A stretch of 64,000 nt of DNA from contig JASFXZ010000005.1 of the NCBI GenBank assembly GCA_032209605.1, positions 28,942,905-29,006,904 of the forward strand, given 5' to 3'. The position numbers and the translations under genes were made by a program. This stretch comes from Mactromeris polynyma. Its lineage: Eukaryota; Mollusca; Bivalvia; Venerida; Mactridae. Position 1 is the first letter of the stretch. Every line of letters begins with the position of its first letter. Positions 35,782 to 47,731 of the stretch are shown piece after piece. The notes under the pieces are model-generated. The model did no database searches. It was given only the letters and a program-made list of their open reading frames with translations, and had not been told where the DNA came from.

Positions 35782-36060
35782 TACGAAAGACCGGTGCTGA
35801 CATTAACACTTCATTATTTCTCTCCTAGAAAAGTCACGATTTCAAGATTTCCACTTAACGAATGCATAACCTTGAATTCGTGAATTCGCGAATTCATCAT
35901 TTCAACTTCAAGAATTTACGATTCAATTATAATTTCGTGAAGTTAAAATTGTGAATTCGTGAAGCTGAAATCATAAATTCAAGACCTTGAATTCGTGAAG
36001 TTAAGATCGTAAATTCGTGACTTTTTATGAGAGTGTAAATGTCACCACCGGTCTTTCGTA
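35782..36060. mobile_element. Family C MITE, full length
   Basis: Inverted ends TACGAAAGACCGGTGCTGAC and GTCACCACCGGTCTTTCGTA. The interior is a chain of 'gaattcgtgaagttaaaatc' repeats in both orientations, so it can fold almost end to end. Confidence 0.85.
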
Positions 36061-36497
36061 AACATGATAATTGTCTTCATTGACTCTTTAATGAAGAGTA
36101 TTTTTTCGTTTGAAAAGTTCTAAGACAGTACTATAAAGTATGATAACCCGACAAAGCCCAACAATTGCGGGCAGGGATACCGCCAACGAGCATTTGTTAA
36201 CGATGACCTTAAATTAGAACAAAACATCCACATAACCTTCATAACGTCCCGCTAATGACTAGGCCTATATAAGACGTCACACACGGTGACTTCGTAATAG
36301 GAGATTACCCTCTGTACGTAAATTATAAAACCTGTGTCAGGGTCATATTAAATACAACCAGAAGTACTTAAGACGTAAACTGCTTACTCCGCAACTTTTT
36401 TAAACATATTCTTATTATGTTAAACCGATTTTTTTCGACACTACAATATTTCTACTCAAAGAAGTCGCTTATCGAAGCATGTTATTGTGTTTTTATA
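36061..36497. other. No recognisable feature
   Basis: Anonymous sequence. Confidence 0.35.
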
Positions 36498-36686
36498 TGA
36501 TTTAACGCCTTTTTTCAACATCTTTTACAGTTATATATGGCGGCCAGTTGACCAGTTTTCTGGAGTTTGATAATCAACTTTTTCAAATGAATCAAAGGTA
36601 AAGGACATAACCTGCTCTGCCTGGATATCGAACCCGGACCTCCAGGTTGACAGCGCAACGCTCTACCAGCTGAGCTAACCGGATTT
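36498..36686 (-). mobile_element. Family G SINE with the clearest tRNA head
   Basis: The minus-strand head reads GTTAGCTCAGCTGGTAGAGC, then an anticodon-loop-like 'gctgtcaacctgg', then GGTTCGATATCC. The body follows with 'ttatcaaactccagaaaac' and the conserved 'aacatcttttacag' block. Confidence 0.8.
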
Positions 36687-39452
36687 AGTTAATTATTTAC
36701 TTTACAGTTGTTGCTGTGTAAAGTTCAGCAAATCATCATAGCAGTTTGTTCCTTCAGCCAAACATTTTAAGGCGGCATAATTCTCTTTTTTTTAAATTTA
36801 TTTCTTTATCTTTTTAACATCGCAAATAAACAAAATGCAACATTTAAACATATACACCATTCAATTTTCACCTTACATATTAAACATTTCACAACAATGA
36901 ATTCTCTAAATTCACTAAATTTCAACATTTCTCACATTACATAAATATTATATAAAGTCACATCTTATAAACACAAGGTGGCATAATTCAATATACATTA
37001 TTTTAGTATAAGCGGCATCGCTGGAGTCTAACTTGAAACATATTTGTTTCATTCATATGATGACATTCTATTCAAGTCATATGCATACAGACAATTAATC
37101 TTGAATTATTATATTACACAAACCGCTGCATACATATTATGCCAGACTAATATAAGAATAATTAGTATAAATACAAATATATAAAATTGCACAAGGCCAA
37201 TTAAATTGACAAGCATCGTACATGTATCATAATATAAATGCAGACGCCAATAAATGCCGTAACTTAAAACGCCATAGTTTATATATCTGCATAGAACGTT
37301 TAGTATAAATTAGTTCATCTTACATCGATTATAATCATAAATGACATAAGTTAACATACGGCCTATATATAGAGATGTATAATGCATTATACTCATAAAG
37401 TATACGAAGCTGTCCTAGATATAAACATGTCACATTGAATCTTGTAAATGAAATTTTCTTCCGAATACAAAATCCCCCATCGCATGATCGCATATGACAT
37501 TAACTGCGTACCATTACATGTCAAGCGTACGGGACAAAATTCTTACGGCGCTTGAAGCTGGCGTATCTATTTTTAGAAATGGGGTCAACGTTTGACGAGA
37601 CAGGAATTCGAAACAAAGAACGACAAGAGGATTTATGTACATGCAAAATTGTTTATAAGTAAACATATTTTAGCCTCGAGGAGGGAAATTCATATTTCGA
37701 GGTCAACTAGAAAAATTCTAAACGCACGACCGATTGCAAGAAACAAACAAATTTGCCGAACTAAACCCTGAGCTGTACTGATAACGGAATGGAACGAAAT
37801 GGGCCGGAATGGTGAGATAAATTATTTTCATAATACGCTGTCTAAATGTAAAGTGCATTTACTTGCATATTTATAGATTTTACGAGGGCAATTAACGACG
37901 AAAACAACCGTATCCTAAACGATTTGCAATTTATATCAGTCTGTGTTTTCGGAGTGGAAAACAGCTGGTGTTTGTCGCAAAATGGCTTAAAAGCCGGCAC
38001 GGGCCCGTGTCGAATATTGACAGTCCAAGTCACTCGGCACCATTCGGTGTTTGTCGAACGTTCACTTGTTGTAGTTGAAGCAATTGTATTTCTCTACCTT
38101 TTGTCTAAATAAATACAACATATACATAAACATGTCATTATTTTAGAAGTAACGAAAACGGTCAAGCGTAAGATTTTATGAGACACATCACATTTGTGGG
38201 TCATGTAAAGTTAATTGAATAGCTTTCGTATGAATTGCAAGATGATATAAATATAAACACGGAAATAAATTATTTTCATAGAATTGTACGAGGTGTTCCG
38301 ATCGTTTGATCTCGGAAGAAAATCTCAACGCTCGCGAGAGTTCGAAACAAGTCTAAATAGATATACCAGCCTGTTCCGAATCCATGGTTTACATTGTATA
38401 TGTCCGTGACTTTATGTAAGGCGTAAACAATATGTTTGTTTCAGGTTTCCCGACCTACCATGTTTTTTTCAACAGACCCTAGAATATTTTTCGCGTGTAA
38501 ACATTTTTTTATTTTTGGTAAAATTCTTCTTTTTGGTAAAATTTCTTAGTGTGAACTTTTCTTTAGGTTAATATTTCTGCCTAGTTTTTAGCCGCTTTAC
38601 GAGTATTCCAGCTATAGAGCATTATATCCACTTGTATTAAACATTTTCCATGTTAAAAGGGAAAGGGGATTTGTCTTTCAAAATAATATGATATTATATT
38701 CATTTAGATCTTATTTTTAATTTGCTTCGATTGAAAATAAAAAAAATCTCAACAAACAATAAAATTGTTTTGCATGAAACCTGAAACGAACATATTTTTT
38801 AGGCTTAACTGATCATCTAATTTTATGTTAAAACTTTCATAAATCAATTCGGTATTACAAGGTAACAAGCTCTTCGGTTTTCGTGAAAAAAAGTCAATTT
38901 GTTTCATATCGTGCAATTTCGAGACTCATATTTAAGTGCCTTCATTTCATTGCGTTTTCTTTTCGAACATCACAAATCATTGAACACAATTCTAGCATTA
39001 AACTGATATTGAACTGAACAGAGAGATTTATACAAAATACATTTATGTATTTCAAATCTTTTGTATGATGCCTTTTAGTTTATTAAACTTTTTTCAAAGA
39101 TCGGTGCAGTGGAAAGAAAGTGTCTTTGTCAATGATCGCATATTTGAATATAATAAAATGCAACGTGAATGAATGAACTAAAATACGCGAACTTAAGGTA
39201 ATTTAATATTGTTTGCAATTCAAAATCTCTAACAGCTACAAGGTTAATTAAATGGCTGGTTGACCTCGGTGTTGACCAATTGTATCACTTCCTTCTTAAA
39301 AATAATGATTTTTTGACATTCTTTGACTTTCTGAAACAATGTCATTCAGACCATTTTTTGGTTAGGTTAGTGCTTTTTTTAAATAAATTTGAATTTATAT
39401 ACGGAGATCACTTGGCCTTAAAGGTTATTTTTCTGGAATTAACTATCAACTA
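36687..39452. other. Longest repeat-poor stretch (~2.8 kb)
   Basis: AT-rich, few recognisable repeats. Frames at 37842-38033 (minus) and 37924-38112 (plus) overlap each other and lack domains. A T-rich patch at 38460-38600 ('tttttggtaaaattctt' twice) is a weak local repeat. This is the best place in the intron to look for conserved regulatory DNA. Confidence 0.4.
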
Positions 39453-39627
39453 CAGTCAAATCTCGTTCAGTCGAATATACCGGGTCCGGAATTTTATTAC
39501 GAATATTACATGGTTTCGAATAGCCCATTACAATTCGACGTGCCTAAGATACTTTGGAACCTGATATTTATTTCGGATTATACCAAGTATTCGGATAAAA
39601 TGTTATCGAATAAACGAGGTCCGACTG
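39453..39627 (+). mobile_element. Family B MITE, full length
   Basis: CAGTCAAATCTCGTTCAGTC to CGAGGTCCGACTG with TA on both sides. The left end is diverged toward the family D sequence. Confidence 0.8.
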
Positions 39628-39631
39628 TAAT

Positions 39632-39808
39632 ACGAACTTCCCGTTTAGCAAGAAGCTAACAACTTTACCGTTTGAATCGGACATGGAGGAAAAATGACCG
39701 TAGTCAAAATGTCACGAAATGAGCATGACCTGTCCAGTCCGGGAATCGAACCCAAACAACCCGGGTGATACAGTAGCACTCTAACCACTGAGCAAACCGC
39801 GCAGGCTT
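39632..39808 (-). mobile_element. Family G SINE, immediately after a MITE
   Basis: 'Aagaagctaacaacttt', 'gaatcggacatggagg', 'aaaatgaccgtagtc' and B-box 'gggaatcgaacccaaac'. The 5' tail block is absent, so the MITE probably replaced or interrupted it. Confidence 0.7.
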
Positions 39809-40257
39809 GTACCAATTCGAATTAACAAAAGGGCGATATTTTGCATAGGTCATCAAGTATGACTTGCATACCGATGTATCTTTAACGATACCATCAAATT
39901 AATACGCTACATCAAACAATGGTTTACAATCGAGTTTACGGTAAACTGATGTATATTTCTGCTGGGCACTATTAAGTTAATGAATCGAACGAATTAACCT
40001 GCATCTAAGTCATAATAACTTTAATAATATCGTGTGAGCAGGAAATGTTAGCAATTAAAATAATTCGCGTTTATGTAAAGCATTAACATTGTTTACAACT
40101 AAATCCCAGTTATATCGATGTGCGTTAGTTGTGGTGTAAGATTCCGTTATTTGCAACAATATTACAGTTACAACGAGCGGTCAACAGACGATATCCGGAA
40201 TTCGCTTAACATGGTATTATATCTGAGGTACAAACAACTTTTAAATCTAGATCCATT

Positions 40258-40408
40258 GGAGTTCGAATACTCGGTATTATCCGATATACATATCAGGTAC
40301 CGATGTATCTGAGTATACATGTCGAATTGAAATGGGCTATTCGAAACCATGTATTATTCGTAATAACATTCCGCACTCACTGAATTCGAATGACAGAGAT
40401 CAGACTTT
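40258..40408 (-). mobile_element. Family B MITE, partial and diverged
   Basis: 'Gagttcgaatactcgg' through 'gaaatgggctattcgaaacc' to the worn end 'agagatcagactt'. Confidence 0.65.
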
Positions 40409-41034
40409 ACTTTCCAACATGAGTAAGATGTAGATAACGAATGGTTTTATATTAAAACCTCCATTCTTACAACTGGAGAGACCAAACGAATTACTAAGGT
40501 TTCAGACAATCTGACTTTCTTAACAAGGAAGTCTCTTATAATGCCAAACATCATCAAACAGTCTTCTCATGTTCAGCACCGACGTTCTTATTCATTAAGT
40601 TAACTTCGAACAATTATAAAAAGCGTTCAACCCTTTTCAGCGTACACAACTTGCCCGGAGAATGACTCTTGATATAAAACGAGTTTGTAGAAGATCGCTT
40701 ATGTACAAAAAGGTATATTATATCATAAAGAATGTCTATACATGTAAATGACTGTATGAATACACAAGGTATATCCTAATTATTAAAAGTGCTATAATTC
40801 ATTGTATTGACGCCATAAAAGTGTTTGTTGAAAACATGTTTATTTATACGCGAAACACTCATTTTTCGTGATCATAAAAATTTTGCCCCAGGGCAAGTGT
40901 TGACGGGTATATTTGTATTATAGATTTACTCTACAATGTTTTCAGCCTCATCTGGATGATGGTTTTACCAGCTACTGTAATTGTGATATTATTCAAAATC
41001 GTCTTTATCTGGATTCGAAATATTTATTTAACGA
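40409..41034. other. No recognisable feature
   Basis: Anonymous sequence; 'ccattcttacaactgg' opens a possible unnamed element. Confidence 0.35.
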
Positions 41035-41265
41035 CAGCCGGACTTCGTTTATTCGATATTCTTTTATCCGATTACTCGGTATCATCCGAAATAAATATCC
41101 CGATGTAATGACAACCTTCTATACAAGTATTTGGTATCATTGAAATTAATATCACAACCCGATGTATAGCTTCTTACGCACGTCGAATTGAAATGGAATC
41201 TTCGAAACCATGTTTTATTCGAAATAATTTCTCAGCCGATGAATTCGAATCAACGAGGACCGAAT
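41035..41265 (-). mobile_element. Family B MITE, longest copy (~230 bp), inverted
   Basis: From CAGCCGGACTTCGTTTATTC to 'aacgaggaccgaatg'. An extra 'aaataaatatcccgatgtaa' duplication in the middle explains the length. Confidence 0.75.
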
Positions 41266-42310
41266 GTAGTATAGTGGTCGAAAGTGGTAACTCGCCAGTA
41301 CTATTTCACGTAGTTTCTTGAAAAACTACTGGACACTTCTTCTTTCCATTTTGATTGCATAAAACTATAATATGATTTAGGTGAATTAAATCATCGAAAA
41401 TTCGATGGAAACCGGTGACAATCACCTTCATCGTTTCAAATTACTTTGTCACAATGTAGTGAAGATGTAGCAATGTTTATCTGCAAGGGCGTACCTGGAC
41501 GGTTTTGAAGTGTACACCAAGTTTGAGCATCGTAGGGCCCTGAACGTCGTAGATTCAAAACTTTGTACTGGAAACTCGACAAACAGTGTGAGATACAAGT
41601 GTGCTGATAATTTTATCCGTTAGGGCGTTCTATCACTATTCATTCGTGCAAAGGTGAAGGCCGTCTCCTGATGTGAACGTGTCCCCTACACGTTAAATAT
41701 TCATACTACAAAATTTTCCAGAAATGTAAAACGGATTGCTACTTATGACATAAAAACGTCACACACACGTTAAACAAACATTTATCATATTTGTGAAAAA
41801 AATCTAACGTTTGGCTGTGCATTTTAACCCTTCAAGACACATGGATAACGGTATTTTACCCACAATTTACGACATTGCTAAACGACGTCTCAAAAATAAG
41901 TGAGCAAAACCTGGTTTAAAACTGAATTTAATTCGAGTTAGACGCGGCGGTATTGACACCGGGTTAAAAGTGGACCTTTAAGCTTACCGAGCAGGATTTT
42001 TTCTGGAAAAAAACAACAAAAACTCAGTTTTAACCAACTTAGTGGGTTTTTGTGAGTTTTTTAAGACACTTCTCCAGAAGTTGGTGTTTTAATGGCTAAA
42101 AGTGAGCAAAGCGAGTTTTTAGGCATAAACACCTACTTTTTCCAGAGAAGCGCGTTAAAAAAACCCTCTTTAAACCCACTTCTTGGTAAGTCGGTTTTAG
42201 AAACCCACATGAATCAACTTTAAACTCACTTATTTCCATAAAGACTCGCTTAAAATCCACATTTTTGTAAAAAAAAACACTTTTTAGTAAAAATCAACAA
42301 AAAAAATTAT
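41266..42310. other. Anonymous, then a low-complexity 'aaactcactt/aagtgagttt' zone
   Basis: From about 41895 to 42310 the text alternates 'actcgcttaaa', 'aaacccact' and their complements ('gtgagttttt', 'agtgggttttt'). This looks like many short inverted repeats of one 8-10-bp word, a MITE relic or a cruciform-prone region. Confidence 0.45.
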
Positions 42311-42791
42311 CATTGGGAAAACCGCCTTGCTAGGTAATGCGCGCATCTTAATCCAACTTATACAATGTATTAAAAACGCCGTGGCACATATTCAAACTAC
42401 AGTTGTAGAATAGGTTTAGACCATGAGTAGTTTATCAAATTTTCGTAAAACACACATAATTTTATGATAGTCATGACAAAATACAAAACGACAGACTGTT
42501 GGCATTTTGAGTGACGGTAGCCATTATTTACATTTTATTTTCTGACAAGCAATGAATTTTCGTAGAGATTTGTGGAAAAAAAATGTACAAAGACCGAACG
42601 GCTGTAATGATAATTTACATTTGAATACGAAAGCAATTGTGCCCCACTGTAGGTACTCGGTGGTGTTAAGTGCGTTGAAGACGTTTTATGAATCAAAATT
42701 ACTGATAAAATTATTTTAAACTTTAAAAATCATCATTTTCGAGATATTGCAAGAAACCCATTTATCCCCCCCCCCCCCGCTGCGAAATATA
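42311..42791. other. No recognisable feature; C run at its end
   Basis: An uninterrupted run of Cs near 42767-42778 immediately precedes the SINE. Confidence 0.4.
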
Positions 42792-43068
42792 AAAAGTGAA
42801 GTGTTTATTTAATTTAATTATAGTATCACCCCTATTTAAAGGTCCACCTATGTCTGACTTATGAGACACCTACTTTCTGAGCACATCTACGTTCCGATTC
42901 CTATCCTTTAATGCCAGGCACAAGGCAGGTAGGTGCTCGGTAACCATTATTTAACTAGCTGGCGGCTCACCAACCGGCCATATCAGAACGGACTCCTACC
43001 GGGATTCGAACCTTCGACCTGCTATCGCTCCCACGGCGGATGCCTTAACCACTCGGCCACGGGAGACG
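42792..43068 (-). mobile_element. tRNA-related SINE, family F, best-preserved head
   Basis: The minus-strand head reads GTGGCCGAGTGGTTAAGGCA, then 'gccgtgggagcgatagc', then GGTTCGAATCCCGG, a close mimic of a class II (Leu/Ser-type) tRNA. The tail 'gaagtgtttatttaattta' is the 3' end. Confidence 0.85.
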
Positions 43069-43545
43069 AAATATACGTGAAAGAAAATGGTAACCTATTC
43101 AGTGACCTGTCTGTTTTATAAATATATCGTCGTATTTATCATAAAGCGTTCTAAATAACTTATTGACAAATGGGGAAAATTCATATTTGGATTTGTCACT
43201 AAGAATTTCATCTGGTCGTAATAAATAAACTTCCATATCACTGGTGTTCTCGATATATCCAGTAACATATTGTTCTATCTACATAGGTTTTAGAAGCATG
43301 TCATTCCTGAAGTGTTATATCTATTTATCAACCAACAACCAATGTTATATGCAAAATGATAATGTGATCGCTATATCACAACACTAGAATCTTCTTTTTG
43401 AAGATATTTACATGTTAGACTGTACTATCTTAGCAAAACGACCAATCAAATCAGCTGTAGCGAAGAAATCTAAATAACTTCGTATCTAAAATGACACTCT
43501 CCACTGAAATTGCGTACATTTATTAGTTGATCATGAACAAATACG
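43069..43545. other. No recognisable feature
   Basis: Anonymous AT-rich sequence. Confidence 0.35.
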
Positions 43546-43725
43546 AACAATCGGTCATTCGAATTCACCGGGTCCGAACTTTTTTTTCGTTTAATACATT
43601 GTTTTCGAATAGCCCATTTCTACTTGACGTGCCTATGAAGATACATCAGGTATCAATTATGATATTTATTTCGGATGATACCAAGTATTCGGATAGAAGG
43701 TTGTCGAATAAACGAGGTCCGGCTG
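43546..43725 (+). mobile_element. Family B MITE, nearly full length
   Basis: Left end shortened to 'caatcggtcattcgaatt'; right end 'aacgaggtccggctg' followed by TA. Confidence 0.75.
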
Positions 43726-44085
43726 TATGTGTTTACTGACAGGCGTGAACATGAATCAGCTTAACACTGAAGCAATTGTTTTCATTTCCAAGGAGTGCTC
43801 TGCACTTTTATAAAATTCTGAACAAAGATATTGCGATATAATATTCACGAAATACAAAACATTTAATTCGTAAATTTCAGATTCAGTTATTCGAATTTTG
43901 GCTCATGGGACTAAAACTGAGACCGATATTGTACTTTTATTTCATCTTGTAATGGATACAACATTAGAAATAATATTGTTTTGTGATCAAAGCGAGTAGA
44001 CAACAATTCTCAATTTTCAAACCTTTCTGCAGAAATGTTACTTTATTATGTAACTGATTTAGAGAGAACGTTGAATTCAAATCAC

Positions 44086-44305
44086 TTGCCCTCACCGGCT
44101 GCGGTTTCGAATCCAACCATGGATGTAGAATTTGTATCTTAGGAATCCATCTAGCCGGCCTATGGGAGGTCCGGGGGTTCACCCCGTGTGTCCGTCTGTA
44201 TTTAAAGTAACAAGAAGGGACACACGGGTTCTTCCGCCACCCTAATAGCTGGTAAGGTCACCGCAAGACCCTGGTTATAACTGTGACTTAAAGCCCCACA
44301 AAACG
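44086..44305 (+). mobile_element. SINE-like repeat, family H
   Basis: Contains 'gaggtccgggggttcacccc', a tandem pair of 'gtgtgtcc' and 'gggacacacgggttcttcc', and the 3' block 'tgtgacttaaagccccac'. Confidence 0.6.
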
Positions 44306-45029
44306 AAATCACAAATAAGCCTCTATTGTATTCCGGACAAAAACATCTGCTTGGCATGGACGGACGATGTTGGCTTACAAAATATAATCTTAAAGTATCG
44401 GCTCATTAATTAGACTTGTTAATTATATTATACATGTCAGTATATTCATAATTCAAATTAGATATGCAAAATAATTCATGGTAAATAATACAACCCACGT
44501 GTAGAATACGACGCATATTTCAACAACAACAAACAAGTCGCATACGGGGTCATAAAATAACTCTTTGCGTCGACAGAAGATATAAGCCCAACATTTAGAT
44601 GTATATTATACTACCGTATTTTGTTGCAGCGAGTTTTTGTGCTATCCAATATCAAAACATGTAACATATTGCTAAGGGTTTCAGTCAATTTAATAAATAA
44701 GTAAAACTTATTCAATGGTCTCTGTGTTCGGATGCGTATGCTTGCAGACTTCAAAGTACTCGCGTCTAATTTGTTGCATATTAACACAACGCGCTTTAGA
44801 TACAATATTTGATTGATCTAAAATGAGGGTCAAAATCGATATTATACAGCTACGCCGAAAAAGAGAATATTCCAAATGGCGACCAAAACTTCTTATCTTT
44901 CTCTTGTTCATATGTTGAAAATAATGTGTAATGCAATAGAATCACAATAAAACTGTCTACAATCAAACTGTCCACTTTATTACTTTGTCAAGGCTATTGC
45001 ACGTTGTTTGTGCAATTGTGTTATTGTGG
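44306..45029. other. No recognisable feature
   Basis: Anonymous; overlapping minus-strand frames at 44611-44911 lack domains. Confidence 0.35.
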
Positions 45030-45945
45030 TGAAGTTTTCAGTCGATCAAGCCAGTGTTTTCTGGGTTACTGACCAGTATTAACATGTTTATCAATAAACA
45101 ACTGACAAGTTTCCACTCATAAATCAGAGGTGGAGGAATCAGAGGTGTAGGTGGATGAATCAGCGGTGGAGATTGATGAATCAGAGGTGGAGGTGGATAA
45201 ATCAGTGGTGGAGGAAATAGAGGTGGAGGTGGAGGAATTAGAGGTGGAAGAATTAGAGGTGGAAGAAAAAGAGGTGGAGGAATCAGAGGTGGAGGTGGAG
45301 GAATCAGAGGTGGATGGATCAGAGGTGGAAGTGGATGCATCAGAGGTGGATGCATCAGAGGTGGAGGAATCAGAGTTGGAGGAATCAGGTAGAGGAATCA
45401 GAGGTGGAGGAATCAGAGGTGGAGGAATCAGAGGTAGAGGTGGAGGTGGAGGAATCAGAGGTGGAGGAATCAGACGTGGAGGGATCAGACGTAGAGGGAT
45501 CAGACGTGGAGGGATCAGAGGTGGGGGAATCAGAGGTGGAGGAATCAGACGTGGAGGAATCAGAGGTGGAGGAATCAGAGGTGGAGGAATCAGAGGTGGA
45601 GGAATCAGACGTGGAGGGATCAGAGGTGGAGGAATCAGACGTGGAGGGATCAGAGGTGGAGGAATCAGAGGTGGAGGAATCAGAGGTGGATGAATCAGAC
45701 GTGGAGGGATCAGAGGTGGAGGAATCAGACGTGGAGGGATCAGAGGTGGAGGAATCAGAGGTGGAGGAATCAGACGTGGAGGAATCAGACGTGGAGGTAT
45801 CAGAGGTGGAGGGCCAATGACTTTGGATACGTTACTTTCAGTCAAATTGTCACGAATAAAACACGTCCGAGTCTCCTGATGTTCAAACCCTCGACCTCCA
45901 CATTTCAGTCGAGTTCTCTATCAATTGAGGTAAACGGGCGGACTT
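45030..45945 (-). mobile_element. Family G SINE expanded internally by a minisatellite
   Basis: SINE body 45030-45115 (accagtattaacatg, caactgacaagtttcc) and SINE head side 45813-45945 (ccaatgactttggatac, then the tRNA-like 'ctctatcaattgaggtaaac') flank the array. The array unit is the SINE's own segment 'aatcagaggtggagg'. Confidence 0.8.
45116..45813. repeat. 15-bp minisatellite, ~46 copies
   Basis: Unit GAATCAGAGGTGGAG, with G-to-C ('agacgtgg'), 'gatgg' and 6-bp-extended variants. The 15-bp unit keeps all frames open: Glu/Val/Ser-, Gly/Arg/Ile- and Trp/Gln-rich on plus, Pro/Leu/Ile-rich on minus. None is a gene. Strong purine strand bias. Confidence 0.95.
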
Positions 45946-46599
45946 CGTGCAATTGTATTGTCATCACAATCTTTGTATATATTAGAGGATGTCCTTCAGT
46001 AGTACAGTATTCTAGCACAGCAAACGAGAATAAAGCAATGATTACGTAAACACATTGTACATTTAAACCTCAACATAAAGACCACCTCAATAGTTCGTGT
46101 ACACTAATGTTCACCAGTTTACGGTAACATTATATTTGAACATTTCCTTATAGTTTTACAGTCGCAGCCAATGAGAAAATCGGTGTCAACAGTTTAATGA
46201 TACCTAATGTAAGACTATATCGTATTTCTCTATACAATATTATCAACTTCTAGAATATTTACTCTGGATTCAAACAAGTTTTTAATTCTAGCAGACATTT
46301 TGTCTGTGAGGTAGCTATCAGGCTGACTAAGGCGCCCACCTACGCCAAATATAATGCTAAAAGGAGCGACAGTGGTGTTCCTCCATAACAGCTTGAAAGG
46401 TCACTGCATAACTTCAGCAGCTAATGTTACTAAGTTAATTTCAACAGTATTTATTCAACCACACAGCAATATGAAACATACAGATACAAAAAAATGCTTT
46501 AGCATTATAAAACAAGGCAGAACGACTTATATTAATTCCTCTTCACTTACGTTACTTAAATACCCATTATAAAAAACGGGCTTTTTTGTGAATGGTGTA
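45946..46599. other. Anonymous, with a family A end fragment
   Basis: 46057-46093 matches the first bases of family A ('aaacctcaacataaagacc'). Otherwise no features. Confidence 0.45.
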
Positions 46600-46752
46600 C
46601 AGTCAAACCTGTGTTAAAGACCACCTGCGAACAAAGACCACTATTGCAAAACCTGATGATATTTAATATGTCAATAGAGACCACCAGTGACCTGTAAACA
46701 AAGACCACATTTTGCAGTTCCCATGGGTGGTCTTTACAGACAGGTTTGACTG
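46600..46752 (+). mobile_element. Family D MITE
   Basis: Ends CAGTCAAACCTGTGTTAAAG and CAGACAGGTTTGACTG, flanked by TA. Interior 'aaagaccac' motifs are shared with family A. Confidence 0.85.
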
Positions 46753-46813
46753 TATATAACATATTTTAAAAGAACAAGTCTTTCGAATTCATTCTTTCGT
46801 TATTTTGAAGTAG

Positions 46814-46952
46814 ACTTACGATGACTTTAAACTTACGACGTCGTGATTTCAACTTCACGATTTTAACTTCACGAATTCAAGATTATTAAGATGAAATCTT
46901 GAAATCGTGAGAGAAATGATGAAATGTGATTGTCACCACCGGTCTTTCGTAG
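46814..46952. mobile_element. Family C MITE, left end decayed
   Basis: The right end GTCACCACCGGTCTTTCGTA is intact. The interior chain is 'atttcaacttcacga'. Confidence 0.75.
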
Positions 46953-46984
46953 ATATTAAATTGGTTATTCGCAATTTTTTTAAA

Positions 46985-47640
46985 AGGCGTTTTACAAAAA
47001 ATGAATGTAATTGAATAAATGCGTTTTATATAAAATCAATGTACACATAATTGAATAAAGGCGTTTTACATCAAATAAATGTGAATGAATAAAGGCGATT
47101 TATATAAAATCAATGTACAAATAATTAAATAAAGGCGTTTTACACCAAATCAATGTGAATGAATAAAAGGCGTTTTATATCAAATCAATGTACGTAACTA
47201 AATAAACGCGCTTAATACAAATGAAATTGTTGTTTAATGTAAAATCATTGAAACTGCAAAAAGGCGCCGAATTCAATATGATTGAATAAAGGCGTTTTGG
47301 ATATAAAATCAATGTAACATAATAGACGTTTTGGATATAAAATCAATGTTATTTCACAATGTAGTTGAATATAAAATCAATGTAATTGAATACAGGCGTT
47401 TTATATAAATATCAATGTAATTGAATACAGGCGTTTTATGTAAAATCAATATTAATGAATAAAGGCGTTTTATATCAAATCAATATGCGTAACTGAATGA
47501 ACGCGTTTAATACATTTTAAAGTGTTCTTTAATGCAATATTAAATGAATAAAGGTGTTTTATATAAAACCAATGTAATAGAATGGACGTCAATGTAATTG
47601 CACAATGTAGTTGAATATAAAATTCAATGTAATATAATGG
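46985..47640. repeat. Degenerate ~35-45-bp satellite beside exon A
   Basis: About 16 irregular units of 'gaataaaggcgttttatat' + 'aaaatcaatgtaat'. Unit lengths vary by truncation. It starts about 90 bp from the exon A donor. Confidence 0.8.
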
Positions 47641-47731
47641 ACGTACGGACGTTGTTGATATACAATCAATGCAATGGAGTGAATGTGTTTATTAAAAAAA
47701 AAGTATATGATTTGAATAAAACACAACTCAC

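Larger units (their letters stand above)
8048..47731 (-). other. Giant phase-1 intron (~39.7 kb) between GPCR exons A and B
   Basis: The limits are the GTGAGT donor after exon A and the TTTTAG acceptor before exon B. Matching phases, a restored Gly codon and correct cysteine spacing argue that no coding exon is skipped, although an alternative cassette exon cannot be excluded. The content is repeats plus AT-rich sequence. I saw no coding-quality open frame on either strand that was not repeat-derived. Confidence 0.75.

Noticed and set aside
42980..43068. tRNA gene (class II type)
   Set aside because: A- and B-box-like sequences are good, but the sequence continues into the SINE body and tail. 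Same for 13190-13243, 36611-36686 and 9937-9985.
45117..45845. Pro/Leu/Ile-rich (minus) and Glu/Val-rich (plus) frames
   Set aside because: The 15-bp unit cannot create stops in any frame. The array sits inside a SINE.
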